In this document: piece by piece, positions 8,403-17,777 of the stretch
Numbering within the stretch: the stretch's first letter is position 1
Layout: each line of letters begins with the position of its first letter
NCBI RefSeq assembly: GCF_900086705.1
Contig: NZ_LT575483.1
Location: 3,453,533-3,517,532 of the forward strand
Direction: 5' to 3'
DNA length: 64,000 nucleotides
Source of the DNA: Massilibacillus massiliensis
Lineage (GTDB): Bacteria > Bacillota > Negativicutes > FLKF01
Translations under genes and position numbers: made by a program
Notes under the pieces: model-generated
What the model was told of the DNA's origin: nothing
The model's input: the letters and a program-made list of their open reading frames with translations, nothing else
The model's database searches: none

Positions 8403-9482
8403 ATGGTGCAATCAGATGTGATAAATATTCCGGAGGAAGTATCAAGAAAAAAATGCTGGTTTGGGATAATCTGCATAGGACTGAGCGTAATGCTCGTTGT
8501 CTCTATCATGTTGGCAGTATGCTTTGGATCGGTAAAAATTGAATTAACAGCTATTTTTCAAATTATGTTACATAAAATATTTGGCATGCCGTTAGGAAGC
8601 ATTTCAATGGCGCATGCAGATATTATTTGGCAACTGCGTTTACCGCGTATTTTGATGGCAGCAGTTGTTGGTGCTGGTCTTGCAATGTGTGGAACCGTCA
8701 TGCAGGCTTCCGTACAGAATCCTTTAGCTGAGCCGTACATTTTGGGAATTGCTTCAGGCGCATCACTTGGGGCTGTTTTTTCTATTATGTTAGGGGGATC
8801 TAAGCTATTACTGGGGTTAGGAATCACAATATGGGCATTTGTTGGAGCGATTTTAGCTACGGTTGCAGTGCTGTTTTTAGCTGGATTAGGCGGACAGATG
8901 TCAACGATGAGAATGGTGCTGGCTGGAGCTGTTATCAGCGCATTATTTGGTGCAGCAGCTAATTTTTTGGTTTATATAGCAAATAATGCAGAAGGTATGC
9001 GGAATGTCGCGTTTTGGACAATGGGGTCTTTGGCAGGTGCAAAATGGGATACCTTGTTACTTCCATTGCTAGGCGTGAGCGGAGCCGCTGTTTTTTTTCT
9101 TTTGCGGTATCGAAAACTGAACGCCCTTTTATTGGGCGAAGAAGCGGCTGTCACTTTAGGCATTCAAGTTATAAAAGAACGTCGCATCAATATGGTAATC
9201 ACAGCAATATTGACAGGAATTATCGTTGCCAACTGTGGGATTTTTGGATTTGTTGGTTTAGTTATACCGCATGCAGTTCGCTGTATCGTTGGGGCAGATC
9301 ATCGTAGATTGATGCCGGGTGTCTTGCTGGTTGGTGCAATTTTTTTAATTTGGGCAGATGTTTTATCACGCGTTTTATTGAGAAGCGGAGATTTGCCGAT
9401 AGGTATTATTACAGCATTGATTGGTGCGCCGTTTTTTATGTGGCTTTTATTTAGAAGGTCATTTAATTTTGGGGGGAATTAG
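8403..9482 (+). CDS. iron-complex ABC transporter permease (FecCD family), copy 1
   Basis: 359 residues with about nine or ten transmembrane helices of the BtuC/FhuB/FecCD fold. Recognisable blocks are the LRLPRILMAAVVGAGLA region, QASVQNPLAEPYILGIASGA, and the coupling stretch LGIQVIKERR...GIFGFVGLVIPHAVR. It forms the inner-membrane channel for a siderophore, haem or cobalamin-like ligand. It is the first gene of a four-gene operon with ATPase, binding protein and TonB receptor, downstream of a Fur-type box that points to iron. The protein is nearly identical over most of its length to the product at 13520; differences cluster in the first 60 residues. Confidence 0.9.
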   Translation: MVQSDVINIPEEVSRKKCWFGIICIGLSVMLVVSIMLAVCFGSVKIELTAIFQIMLHKIFGMPLGSISMAHADIIWQLRLPRILMAAVVGAGLAMCGTVMQASVQNPLAEPYILGIASGASLGAVFSIMLGGSKLLLGLGITIWAFVGAILATVAVLFLAGLGGQMSTMRMVLAGAVISALFGAAANFLVYIANNAEGMRNVAFWTMGSLAGAKWDTLLLPLLGVSGAAVFFLLRYRKLNALLLGEEAAVTLGIQVIKERRINMVITAILTGIIVANCGIFGFVGLVIPHAVRCIVGADHRRLMPGVLLVGAIFLIWADVLSRVLLRSGDLPIGIITALIGAPFFMWLLFRRSFNFGGN

Positions 9483-9492
9483 AGGTGAGCAT

Positions 9493-10293
9493 ATGAATTT
9501 AACGTTACAGGATGTCGATGTAACAATTGAAAAAATAAAAATTGTTAAAAATGTTTCCTTAGCGGTTCATAAAGGTGAGTTTGTTGGGATGATTGGTCCG
9601 AATGGCAGTGGAAAATCTACTTTATTAAAAGCAGTGTATCGTGTATTGAAGCCGAGCCATGGGACAATTTTATTTGGTGGAGAAAATATGCAAGATATTC
9701 CGTTACACACCTCTGCAAAACAATTGGGTGTTGTAGGACAGTTTAATACGGTTAATTTTGATTTTACTGTATTGGAAATGGTACTGATGGGGCGTACTCC
9801 GCATAAGAAAACATTTAGTGTTGACACACAGGCAGATTATAAACTGGCATTGCAGGCGCTGACGCATGTTGGTATGCAAGATGCGGTGAATCGTCAATTT
9901 GTTACGCTTTCTGGCGGTGAGAAACAAAGAATTATTTTAGCACGTGCCTTGGTGCAGCAACCGAAATTTTTAGTATTGGACGAGCCGACGAATCATTTGG
10001 ATATAAAATATCAATTACAGCTTTTATCGATTGTAAAATCACTAGGAATTGGTACACTTGCAGCATTGCATGATTTAAATTTGGCAGCGATGTATTGTAC
10101 AAAACTTTTTGTACTGAAAAATGGCTGTCTTATTGCAGAGGGAACACCGCAAGAAGTACTTACCAAAGAAAGAATACGTGATATTTATGAAATTGACTGT
10201 GATGTAAATATAGATCGCAAGACAGGGGTTCCTTCAATTGTTTATCAGCCTATTTTTTCAGTAGCAGATACGCAGTGGGGAGATGCTGGGTAA
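9493..10293 (+). CDS. iron-complex ABC transporter ATPase (FecE family), copy 1
   Basis: 266 residues from the ATG at 9493, which has AGAGGTG upstream; the frame is open back to 9421 inside the permease gene but has no ribosome site there. Motifs are Walker A GPNGSGKST, Q-loop VGQFNT, signature LSGGEKQR, Walker B FLVLDEPTNHLD and the switch His in LHDLN. It powers uptake of the iron complex. Its last 11 bases overlap the binding-protein gene, indicating translational coupling. The paralogue at 14601 differs at scattered positions, mostly near the C-terminus. Confidence 0.92.
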   Translation: MNLTLQDVDVTIEKIKIVKNVSLAVHKGEFVGMIGPNGSGKSTLLKAVYRVLKPSHGTILFGGENMQDIPLHTSAKQLGVVGQFNTVNFDFTVLEMVLMGRTPHKKTFSVDTQADYKLALQALTHVGMQDAVNRQFVTLSGGEKQRIILARALVQQPKFLVLDEPTNHLDIKYQLQLLSIVKSLGIGTLAALHDLNLAAMYCTKLFVLKNGCLIAEGTPQEVLTKERIRDIYEIDCDVNIDRKTGVPSIVYQPIFSVADTQWGDAG

Positions 10294-11296
10294 GATGCGT
10301 AATTTTTATATTGTATGTTGTGTTGTTGGTTTATTTTTATTTACGGGTTGTATGAAGGAAGATGCTGTAGATATAGCAAAATCGGCTCCCGGTTATCCCG
10401 TTGTGATAGACAATTATGATAGTGAAGGCAGAGTTGTTCGTTACAACTATCAAAGACCTCCGCAAAGAGTTTTAAGTACGTATCCTGGCGCGACAGAATT
10501 ACTGCTTACGCTGGGGTTAGACGACCATATTATGACGACTGTAGCAGCGTATGGCGCACCGCCGGATTCTATAGCGGATCGTTATCAGGCATTATCCATT
10601 TTACAGGCAGCTTTTATTCCTTCGCAAGAAGAAATTTTTGCGATGCAGCCAGATTTTATTATTGGCTGGGCGCACAACTTTAGTGCAGCGGAAATGGGTG
10701 AAGTACATAATTGGCAGGAACGACAGATTGGTACGTATATTGTCCCAGGTACCTTACAACATACGCAACCAACAATTGAGAATTCGGTGTATCCGTTTAT
10801 TGTAGATATCGGAAAGATATTTGATATTGAAGAGCGAGCGCAAGCTTATATTGTAGAATGTCAGAGCGAGGTTAACCTATTACAAGAAAAAATTGGAATG
10901 GCAGAAGAACGAAAAAAAGTCATCGTCTTGCAAGAACATGGGGAAAGTACCTATTCTCTGTATGGAAGGCAGTATATGATTGATGATATTGTGCAAAAGG
11001 CCGGTGGAGAAAATTTAGTTGAGCACCAAACCTCCTTTGTTGGACCTGAGCGCGTATTAGGGTATGAGCCAGAGTATGTAATCTATGTTTCTTATAGTGT
11101 AGAACCGGGAAAAAATCTCAGCGATGCAGAGGTTAAGGCGCGACTGCAAGCCAATCCTGATTTTCAATCGATGAAAGCCGTAAGGGATGGTAAGATCATT
11201 AATGTTCCATTTAGTGATGTGAATAACTGTAACGGGCGTGTCATCGATGCAATGAAAAAAATCGCCAGAGGTTTGTATCCTGATCATAATTTATAA
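10283..11296 (+). CDS. iron-complex ABC transporter substrate-binding lipoprotein, copy 1
   Basis: 337 residues with signal peptide and lipobox (LFTGC), then a FecB/BtuF-type type III periplasmic binding fold: an N-terminal lobe with RVLSTYPGATELLLTLGL, a long linking helix, and a C-terminal lobe ending in NNCNGRVIDAMKKIA. It captures the ligand delivered by the outer-membrane receptor and passes it to the permease. The ATG at 10283 overlaps the ATPase stop by 11 bases, exactly as in copy 2. The ligand is unknown; the Fur box suggests a ferric siderophore or haem. Confidence 0.87.
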   Translation: MLGKMRNFYIVCCVVGLFLFTGCMKEDAVDIAKSAPGYPVVIDNYDSEGRVVRYNYQRPPQRVLSTYPGATELLLTLGLDDHIMTTVAAYGAPPDSIADRYQALSILQAAFIPSQEEIFAMQPDFIIGWAHNFSAAEMGEVHNWQERQIGTYIVPGTLQHTQPTIENSVYPFIVDIGKIFDIEERAQAYIVECQSEVNLLQEKIGMAEERKKVIVLQEHGESTYSLYGRQYMIDDIVQKAGGENLVEHQTSFVGPERVLGYEPEYVIYVSYSVEPGKNLSDAEVKARLQANPDFQSMKAVRDGKIINVPFSDVNNCNGRVIDAMKKIARGLYPDHNL

Positions 11297-11318
11297 AGAA
11301 TGTAAAGAGGGGTAAAAA

Positions 11319-13238
11319 ATGAAAAACAGAAAACAAACAATACTAGCAGGCATAATTTGTAGTGCATTATCAATCGGGATGCTTCATTCTGTTGCATATG
11401 CAGAAGACACAGAGGAATTTACTTTTGATGAATATGTTGTTACGGCAAATCGTTTGAAAGTAAAAGCAAACGAAGTTGCTGCCGATGTGACTGTTATCAA
11501 TCAAGAAACTTTAGAAAAAGGAAATTATAGTACGGTATCAGATGCTTTGCGTGATAATAATATCAATGTAAGTGTGAGTGGTTTTGCCGCTTATCCTGTG
11601 CTGAATGGTGATAGTCGTGTCGTGGTATTGGTCAATGGCCGTAAAATGAATTGGTCACATTTAACGGTTTCTGGTGATGACAATGCGACAAATATTGATG
11701 GCTTACCGATAAAAAATATTGAACGTATTGAGATTGTACGCGGTCCAAATACGGCACTGTATGGCAGTGATGCCGTTGCCGGTGTTATCAATATCATTAC
11801 CAAGAAACCTAAAGAAGGTCAAACGACCACCGTAACGACAGAAGCTGGCTCATGGGGCGCATGGCGGACAGCGATGACAACAGAAGGCGGCGATCAAGAT
11901 TTACGTTATAGCGTGACCTATGATAAACAAAAACGCGATAATTTTGATTATAAAACACCAAGTGGAAAGAAAAACGAGTTTCCTGACAGCAATTATAATA
12001 GAGATTTTGCAAGCTTACGCTTAGATAAGTCAATAGGGGCTGATACGTTATCTTTTGAGTTAGAACGTTCGCATCAAAATGATGGATTTGGTATTAATTT
12101 AAAAGATCCAGAGGCCGGAACTGTGTATGGTCCCGGTATGAAAATCAAAACGACGAATTTAAATATGGCGTTGACCTATACTTGGGATGATAATGATACA
12201 GCGACTGCCGGCGATTTCGTCAGAGTATATCGTAACAACCAGAAAGACGATTCTCCGTTTGCTGGAGCAGCGTATGAACATGATTTGACCAATTGGGGGG
12301 TACAAACGCAAAAGACTTGGCAATTAAACGAGAATAATTCCTTGGTAGGAGGCATTGAATATCTTGATGAAAAAATCGATGAAGAGAATGATGGTGTAGG
12401 TTTTAAGCGGGATGCTAATACGAAATCTCTTTATTTAGAAGATCATTGGAAATTTGAAGACGGCTGGTCGATGAATTTAGGTTCGCGTTATGAAAAACAT
12501 AGTGATTTTGGTGGCGATGTGACATCCCATATATCGTTCAATAAAGCAATTTCGGATAAGACAAATGCATATCTGTCTTGGGGACAAGCGGTAAATAATC
12601 CGACATTAAAACAACGTTATGCAAATTCCCTATATATGATTGGCAATCCGAAGTTGAAACAAGAAAAGTCCAACACAATTACACTTGGGGTAAATTCGCA
12701 GTTGGATGAAAAAACCAATGTTCAGGCGAGTATTTATCAAAGTAAAATTAAGAATGCTTTGGAATGGGCGTGGCATGATGATATTCAGAAAACTATTTAT
12801 GACAATATCACCAGTGAAAAACGACGTGGTCTTGAGCTAAATGCAACACGTAAATTATCTGATCAATGGAGCGTCAATGCCGGATATTCTTACGCAAAAA
12901 TTGAAAAAACAGATAAAGTGACTGGGATTTATGAAGATTATATCTATAATAGCCGTCCAAATGGTTATCAACTTGGGGTATCTTACAAGCAAGATAAATG
13001 GGATGGTCGAGTAACTGCACAACAAGTAACTGGACGTAGTGCAGTTGCTTATACAGACAAATCTTATGTAACATTGGACTTGAATCTGAATTATCACTTC
13101 AATGATGATTTAAAAGCATATATCAAAGGGTATAACCTTACCGATCAAGGGTATGAAATCATAAGTTCATCATCAGGAAAAGGTGCTTACGCAATGCCGG
13201 GTCGTTACTTCATGTTTGGGGTAGAAGCAAAATTATAG
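11319..13238 (+). CDS. TonB-dependent outer-membrane receptor
   Basis: 639 residues. A signal peptide is cleaved near residue 28 (SVAYA), followed by a TonB-box-like segment (DEYVVTANR), a plug domain (about 45-160, with EIVRGPNTALYGSDAVAGVINIITKK) and a 22-strand type beta-barrel with alternating aromatic and polar strands to the end. It imports the iron complex across an outer membrane using TonB energy, which identifies a diderm host. It lies 22 bases after the binding-protein gene, with GAGGGG as ribosome site, and closes operon copy 1 before a strong terminator. Only one receptor serves the two duplicated ABC sets here. Confidence 0.92.
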   Translation: MKNRKQTILAGIICSALSIGMLHSVAYAEDTEEFTFDEYVVTANRLKVKANEVAADVTVINQETLEKGNYSTVSDALRDNNINVSVSGFAAYPVLNGDSRVVVLVNGRKMNWSHLTVSGDDNATNIDGLPIKNIERIEIVRGPNTALYGSDAVAGVINIITKKPKEGQTTTVTTEAGSWGAWRTAMTTEGGDQDLRYSVTYDKQKRDNFDYKTPSGKKNEFPDSNYNRDFASLRLDKSIGADTLSFELERSHQNDGFGINLKDPEAGTVYGPGMKIKTTNLNMALTYTWDDNDTATAGDFVRVYRNNQKDDSPFAGAAYEHDLTNWGVQTQKTWQLNENNSLVGGIEYLDEKIDEENDGVGFKRDANTKSLYLEDHWKFEDGWSMNLGSRYEKHSDFGGDVTSHISFNKAISDKTNAYLSWGQAVNNPTLKQRYANSLYMIGNPKLKQEKSNTITLGVNSQLDEKTNVQASIYQSKIKNALEWAWHDDIQKTIYDNITSEKRRGLELNATRKLSDQWSVNAGYSYAKIEKTDKVTGIYEDYIYNSRPNGYQLGVSYKQDKWDGRVTAQQVTGRSAVAYTDKSYVTLDLNLNYHFNDDLKAYIKGYNLTDQGYEIISSSSGKGAYAMPGRYFMFGVEAKL

Positions 13239-13271
13239 AATAAATGGTTTTTTGTTAACCGTTGTGATTAA

Positions 13272-13318
13272 AAAAAAGAAGATGTTGCGCTAAAAATTAG
13301 TGCAACATCTTCTTTTTT
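13272..13318 (+). terminator. terminator of iron operon copy 1
   Basis: A 21-bp stem with one mismatch (13272-13292 with 13298-13318), A-rich on one side and T-rich on the other, so it may work in both directions. Confidence 0.88.
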
Positions 13319-13392
13319 ATGTAGCCAGTAAATTTATTTACATTGCTTTATTTTTTATCAAGACAATAGGATGCATCAATCAGAAATAGGAA

Positions 13393-13452
13393 TTGACATA
13401 ATAATAAAGTGTATATTATAATCATTAATTGATAATGATACTTGTTTTCATT
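13393..13452 (+). promoter_or_regulatory. promoter with Fur-type box, iron operon copy 2
   Basis: TTGACA (13393-13398), an 18-bp spacer and TATAAT (13417-13422), then ATTGATAATGATACTTG, a Fur-like site placed as in copy 1. The spacing matches, showing that the promoter was duplicated together with the genes. Confidence 0.72.
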
Positions 13453-13519
13453 AAATATAAGTGTTGTAGGTTGAAAAAATAAAATAATGTAGACGGTGGA
13501 AAGTAGGGAAACATAATAA

Positions 13520-14590
13520 ATGATGCAGTCAAATGTAATTGATAGTCCAAAAGAAGTATCAAGAACAAAATACTGGTTTTGGATCGGCTTGATGCTTGCT
13601 CTCATTGCATCAATATTGCTGGCGGTTTGCTTTGGATCAGTGAAGATTGAGGTAGTAGACGTTTTTCAAATTATTTTACATAAGACATTCGGGATGCCGA
13701 TTGAGGGGCTTTCAATGGCACAGACGGATATTATTTGGCAGCTGCGTCTGCCGAGAATTTTAATGGCGGCATTTGTCGGTGCTGGTCTTGCAATGTGTGG
13801 AACGGTTATGCAGGCTTCAGTACAAAATCCTTTAGCTGAACCGTATATTTTAGGGATTGCTTCAGGTGCATCACTTGGAGCTGTTTTTTCTATCATGTTA
13901 GGTGGATCTAAGCTATTACTGGGGTTAGGAATAACGATATGGGCTTTTGTTGGTGCAATTTTGGCAACAATTGCAGTGATGTTTTTAGCAGGAATAGGCG
14001 GGCGAATGTCAACGATGAAAATGGTATTGGCTGGAGCAGTTATCAGTGCTTTGTTTGGTGCGGCAGCCAATTTTTTGATTTATATAGCGAATAATGCAGA
14101 AGGTATGCGGAATGTTGCGTTTTGGACAATGGGGTCTTTGGCAGGTGCGAAATGGGATACCTTGGGACTTCCAGCGATTGGCGTCAGCATAGCGGCTATT
14201 TTTTTCCTTTTGCGATATCGAAAGCTAAATGTTCTTTTGTTGGGAGAAGAAGCAGCGATTACTTTAGGAATCAATATTATAAGAGAGCGTCGAATTTATA
14301 TGGTAATCACAGCAATTTTAACTGGACTTATTGTTGCAAATTGCGGAATTTTCGGCTTTGTTGGGTTGGTCATACCCCATGCAGTCCGTTCCATCGTCGG
14401 TGCAGATCATCGTCGTCTTATGCCGGGGGTTTTATTGGTTGGAGCAATTTTTTTGATATGGGCGGATGTTTTATCGAGAGTTTTACTAAAGAGTGGAGAT
14501 CTACCGATTGGTATTATTACTGCGTTAATTGGTGCGCCATTTTTTATGTGGCTTTTATTTAGACGTTCGTTTAATTTTGGTGGGAATTAG
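13520..14590 (+). CDS. iron-complex ABC transporter permease (FecCD family), copy 2
   Basis: 356 residues and a close paralogue of the protein at 8403: from about residue 75 to the end most positions are identical, including QASVQNPLAEPYILGIASGA and the whole C-terminal helix block. The N-terminal 60 residues and the linker before the coupling helix differ most. It is the first gene of a three-gene operon under its own Fur-type promoter. It may pair with ATPase copy 2, or share parts with copy 1. Two adjacent ATGs (13520 and 13523) could serve as start. Confidence 0.9.
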   Translation: MMQSNVIDSPKEVSRTKYWFWIGLMLALIASILLAVCFGSVKIEVVDVFQIILHKTFGMPIEGLSMAQTDIIWQLRLPRILMAAFVGAGLAMCGTVMQASVQNPLAEPYILGIASGASLGAVFSIMLGGSKLLLGLGITIWAFVGAILATIAVMFLAGIGGRMSTMKMVLAGAVISALFGAAANFLIYIANNAEGMRNVAFWTMGSLAGAKWDTLGLPAIGVSIAAIFFLLRYRKLNVLLLGEEAAITLGINIIRERRIYMVITAILTGLIVANCGIFGFVGLVIPHAVRSIVGADHRRLMPGVLLVGAIFLIWADVLSRVLLKSGDLPIGIITALIGAPFFMWLLFRRSFNFGGN

Positions 14591-14600
14591 AGGTGATCCT

Positions 14601-15401
14601 ATGGATTTGACGTTACAGGATGTAGAGGTGACAATTGCAAAGAAAAAAATTATTAAGAGTATTTCACTAGCGGTTGATAAAGGCGCGTTTGTAGGGATTA
14701 TTGGTCCAAATGGCAGTGGTAAATCAACTTTATTAAAAGCTGTATATCGTGTATTAAAGCCAAGCAACGGAACAATTTTATTTGGCGGAGAGGATATGAA
14801 ACATATTCCGTTACATACTTCAGCAAAGCAGTTGGGTGTTGTTGGGCAGTTTAATACGGTAAATTTTGATTTTTCCGTGATGGAAATGGTGCTTATGGGA
14901 CGGACACCGCATAAAAAGTTTTTTCATGCCGATACACAAGAAGATTATAAGATCGCATTGCAAGCTTTGGAGCAAGTTGGTATGCAAGAGGCGGCGGATC
15001 GCCAATTTGTCACTCTGTCTGGTGGCGAAAAGCAAAGAATCGTTTTAGCACGCGCTTTAGTGCAGCAACCCCAATTTTTGGTACTGGATGAACCGACTAA
15101 TCACTTAGATATTAAATATCAATTACAGCTCTTATCTATTGTAAAATCCTTAGGGATTGGTACGCTGGCAGCTTTACATGATTTGAATTTGGCAGCGATG
15201 TATTGCACGAAACTCTATGTGTTGAAAAATGGCTGCCTCATTGCGGATGGAACGCCACAAGAAGTGCTGACCAAAGAAAGAATTCGTGATATTTATGAAA
15301 TTGACTGTGATGTCAATCTAGATACACATACAGGTTTTCTTTCCATTGTGTACCACCCTTTCGTGCCATCAACTTGTAAGAGGTGTAATGATGCAGGTTA
15401 A
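14601..15401 (+). CDS. iron-complex ABC transporter ATPase (FecE family), copy 2
   Basis: 266 residues from the ATG after AGAGGTG; the upstream open frame to 14529 lies within the permease gene. Walker A GPNGSGKST, signature LSGGEKQR, Walker B and the switch His (LHDLN) are intact. It is paralogous to 9493-10293 and shows the same 11-base overlap with the next gene. The last 15 residues differ from copy 1. Confidence 0.92.
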   Translation: MDLTLQDVEVTIAKKKIIKSISLAVDKGAFVGIIGPNGSGKSTLLKAVYRVLKPSNGTILFGGEDMKHIPLHTSAKQLGVVGQFNTVNFDFSVMEMVLMGRTPHKKFFHADTQEDYKIALQALEQVGMQEAADRQFVTLSGGEKQRIVLARALVQQPQFLVLDEPTNHLDIKYQLQLLSIVKSLGIGTLAALHDLNLAAMYCTKLYVLKNGCLIADGTPQEVLTKERIRDIYEIDCDVNLDTHTGFLSIVYHPFVPSTCKRCNDAG

Positions 15402-16404
15402 GAGAAGGGTTTATTTTATGGTACTTTGTATTGCCGTTTTACTTTTGCATACAGGATGTACCAAAGAAACTGTCGGAGCTTCAGAGCAGAGTGCTCCCGG
15501 ATATCCAATTACGATAAGTAATTATGATAGTGAAGGCAGAGAAGTGCATTATACTTATCATAGACCGCCACAAAAAGTTCTGAGTACATATCCTGGGGCG
15601 ACAGAATTATTGCTAACCCTGGGATTAGATGAAAATATCATGGCAACAGTTGCACCTTATGGTGCGCCACCGGCGGAATTGGCTGAACGTTATGATACAT
15701 TATCTATTTTAAAAGCCGCTTTTATTCCTTCACAGGAGGAAATTTTTGCGATGCAGCCAGATTTTATTATCGGTTGGGCACATAATTTTAGCGCCGGTGA
15801 AATGGGCGAAGTACATAATTGGCAGGAACGTCGCATTGGTACGTATATTGTTCCGGGAACATTAAAACAGACACAACCGACGATCGAGAATTCAGTTTAT
15901 CCATTCATTGAAGATATCGGAAAAATATTTGGTATTGAAAAACGAGCGCAAGATTACATCGCTGCCTGCCGCAGTCAAGTGGCTAGCATACAGCAAGAGA
16001 TCGGCACTGTGGAAGAACGCAAGAAAGTTATCATATTGCAAGAGCACGGAAAGAGTACATATTCCTTATATGGAAATCGTTATATCATTGATGATATTGT
16101 GCAAAAAGCCGGTGGTGCAAATCTAGTTAAAGAGCAAACATCGTTTGTTGGACCGGAACGTGTTTTAGGGTTTGATCCAGATTATGTAATCTATGTTTCA
16201 TCTAGCTTGGAACCAAGGAAGAATCTAAGTGATGCAGAGGTTAAGGAAAAGCTGCAATCTAACCCTGATTTTCAATCCATGAAGGCGGTGGGAGAAGGAA
16301 GAATCATTAATGTTCCGTTTAATGATGTGAATAATTGTAATGGGCGCGTGATCGACGCAATGAAAAAAATCGCGCAAGGGTTATACCCAGACAAAAATTT
16401 ATAA
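15391..16404 (+). CDS. iron-complex ABC transporter substrate-binding lipoprotein, copy 2
   Basis: 337 residues from the ATG at 15391; 15388 is also possible, and AGAGGTG lies upstream. Signal peptide with lipobox LHTGC, then the same two-lobed FecB-like fold as copy 1. Conserved blocks (PSQEEIFAMQPDFIIGWAHN, NNCNGRVIDAMKKIA) are shared, with scattered substitutions in both lobes that could alter ligand preference. No receptor gene follows, so this set must rely on the receptor of copy 1 or on one encoded elsewhere. Confidence 0.87.
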   Translation: MQVKRRVYFMVLCIAVLLLHTGCTKETVGASEQSAPGYPITISNYDSEGREVHYTYHRPPQKVLSTYPGATELLLTLGLDENIMATVAPYGAPPAELAERYDTLSILKAAFIPSQEEIFAMQPDFIIGWAHNFSAGEMGEVHNWQERRIGTYIVPGTLKQTQPTIENSVYPFIEDIGKIFGIEKRAQDYIAACRSQVASIQQEIGTVEERKKVIILQEHGKSTYSLYGNRYIIDDIVQKAGGANLVKEQTSFVGPERVLGFDPDYVIYVSSSLEPRKNLSDAEVKEKLQSNPDFQSMKAVGEGRIINVPFNDVNNCNGRVIDAMKKIAQGLYPDKNL

Positions 16405-16510
16405 ACAATTTGAATTTAGGAAAGCAATCTTATGAGGAGATGGCATGCTCTTCATAAGATCTTTAAAACGGATAATTGTAGTATGAAGTAGATCCTATAT
16501 AAAGGAAAAT

Positions 16511-16588
16511 AAGATGATGCTATAGAATAATTTATTTAGTTATTTCGCACGCTAAATAAAGTTCTAATAGGAGTCGTCTTTTTTTTTG
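16511..16588 (+). terminator. probable terminator of iron operon copy 2
   Basis: A nested hairpin: an imperfect outer stem (16511-16527 with 16562-16580) around an inner perfect TTTATTTAG/CTAAATAAA stem, followed by a run of T. It lies about 105 bases after the stop. A weaker palindrome occurs at 16427-16461. The rest of the gap to argC holds the arg promoter. Confidence 0.6.
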
Positions 16589-16624
16589 CAAAAATGAAAA
16601 AATAACAAACTTACATAAAAACTA

Positions 16625-16666
16625 TTGCAAGTTTATACGTATTTGATGTATAATTATAAACATAAT
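16625..16666 (+). promoter_or_regulatory. promoter of the arg operon, possible ArgR site
   Basis: TTGCAA (16625-16630), an 18-bp spacer and TATAAT (16649-16654). The -10 box lies in an imperfect palindrome ATGTATAATTATAAACAT, similar in size and composition to ARG boxes, so arginine repression is plausible. Confidence 0.55.
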
Positions 16667-16698
16667 AAAACGATGTGCTTTGATGAGGGGGTATTACG

Positions 16699-17733
16699 GT
16701 GAAAGTGAGTGTTATCGGTGCAACTGGTTATGCAGGTGTGGAATTGCTGCGATTACTTAAAAATCATCCGGAAGCAGAAATTGTGCATATTACATCGGAG
16801 AGTCAGACTGGTAAACCGATGAATGAAATATATACGCATTTAAATGGTCTTTATGAACAAAACTTAATCAGTATGAAGGAAATAGATAAAATTGCAGCGG
16901 ATAGCGAGGTAATCTTTATTGGCTTGCCGCATGGTCATGCGATGGCTGTGGGGAAAGCATTGGAAGGTAAAAATGTAAAGATTATCGATTTAGGAGCTGA
17001 CTACCGTTTTACAGATACAAGTACTTATGAAACATGGTATAAGGTAGAACATACGCACAAAGATGCAAAAAGAGTGTATGGGCTGGCAGAACTATATCGT
17101 GAACAGATTAAAACGGCATCGATTGTTGGCAATGCCGGATGTTATACAACAGCGACTATTTTGGCTTTAGCACCTTTGGTGAAGAAGGGGCTTATTGAGT
17201 TAAATACAATTGTTGTTGATGCGAAGTCAGGAATTTCTGGTGCCGGACGCAGTGCGAGCTTGAATACGCATTTTGCAGAGATGTATGATAATTTGAAAGC
17301 CTATAATGTTGGCGGACATCGTCATACACCGGAAATTGAGCAAGCTTTATCGGATTTTTCCGGTGAAGATGTTGTCATTAGTTTTACGCCGCATCTGATT
17401 CCAATGTCACGTGGTATCTTGAGTACTTGTTATGCAACGTTGAAAAAGGGCGTAACCAAACAAGCAGTGACTGATGAGTATCAAGCGCTTTATAAAGATG
17501 AATATTTTGTACGCCTACTAGGGGCTGGTGCATATCCGCAGACAAAAAATACACGCGGTTCTAATTTCTGTGATATTGGCTGGCATATAGATGAACGCGT
17601 CGGGCGCGTCATCGTACTTTCTGCCATTGATAATTTGGTTAAAGGGGCGGCAGGTCAGGCGATTCAGAATTTTAATATCCTATGTGGATTTGATGAAAAA
17701 ATGGGACTGGATTATGTACCGGTATATCCTTAA
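16699..17733 (+). CDS. argC: N-acetyl-gamma-glutamyl-phosphate reductase
   Basis: 344 residues with a GTG start preceded by GAGGGGG. The N-terminal Rossmann motif GATGYAGVELLRLL binds NADPH, and the catalytic Cys lies in VGNAGCYTTATILAL. The C-terminal dimerisation part includes PHLIPMSRGILSTCY. It reduces N-acetylglutamyl phosphate to the semialdehyde, the third step of arginine synthesis. It is the first gene of a seven-gene operon argCJBDFGH that encodes the acetyl-recycling pathway from N-acetylglutamate to arginine. Confidence 0.95.
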   Translation: MKVSVIGATGYAGVELLRLLKNHPEAEIVHITSESQTGKPMNEIYTHLNGLYEQNLISMKEIDKIAADSEVIFIGLPHGHAMAVGKALEGKNVKIIDLGADYRFTDTSTYETWYKVEHTHKDAKRVYGLAELYREQIKTASIVGNAGCYTTATILALAPLVKKGLIELNTIVVDAKSGISGAGRSASLNTHFAEMYDNLKAYNVGGHRHTPEIEQALSDFSGEDVVISFTPHLIPMSRGILSTCYATLKKGVTKQAVTDEYQALYKDEYFVRLLGAGAYPQTKNTRGSNFCDIGWHIDERVGRVIVLSAIDNLVKGAAGQAIQNFNILCGFDEKMGLDYVPVYP

Positions 17734-17777
17734 AAATAAAAAATAAGAATGAAATTAAATAAATCGGAGGAATTTTT

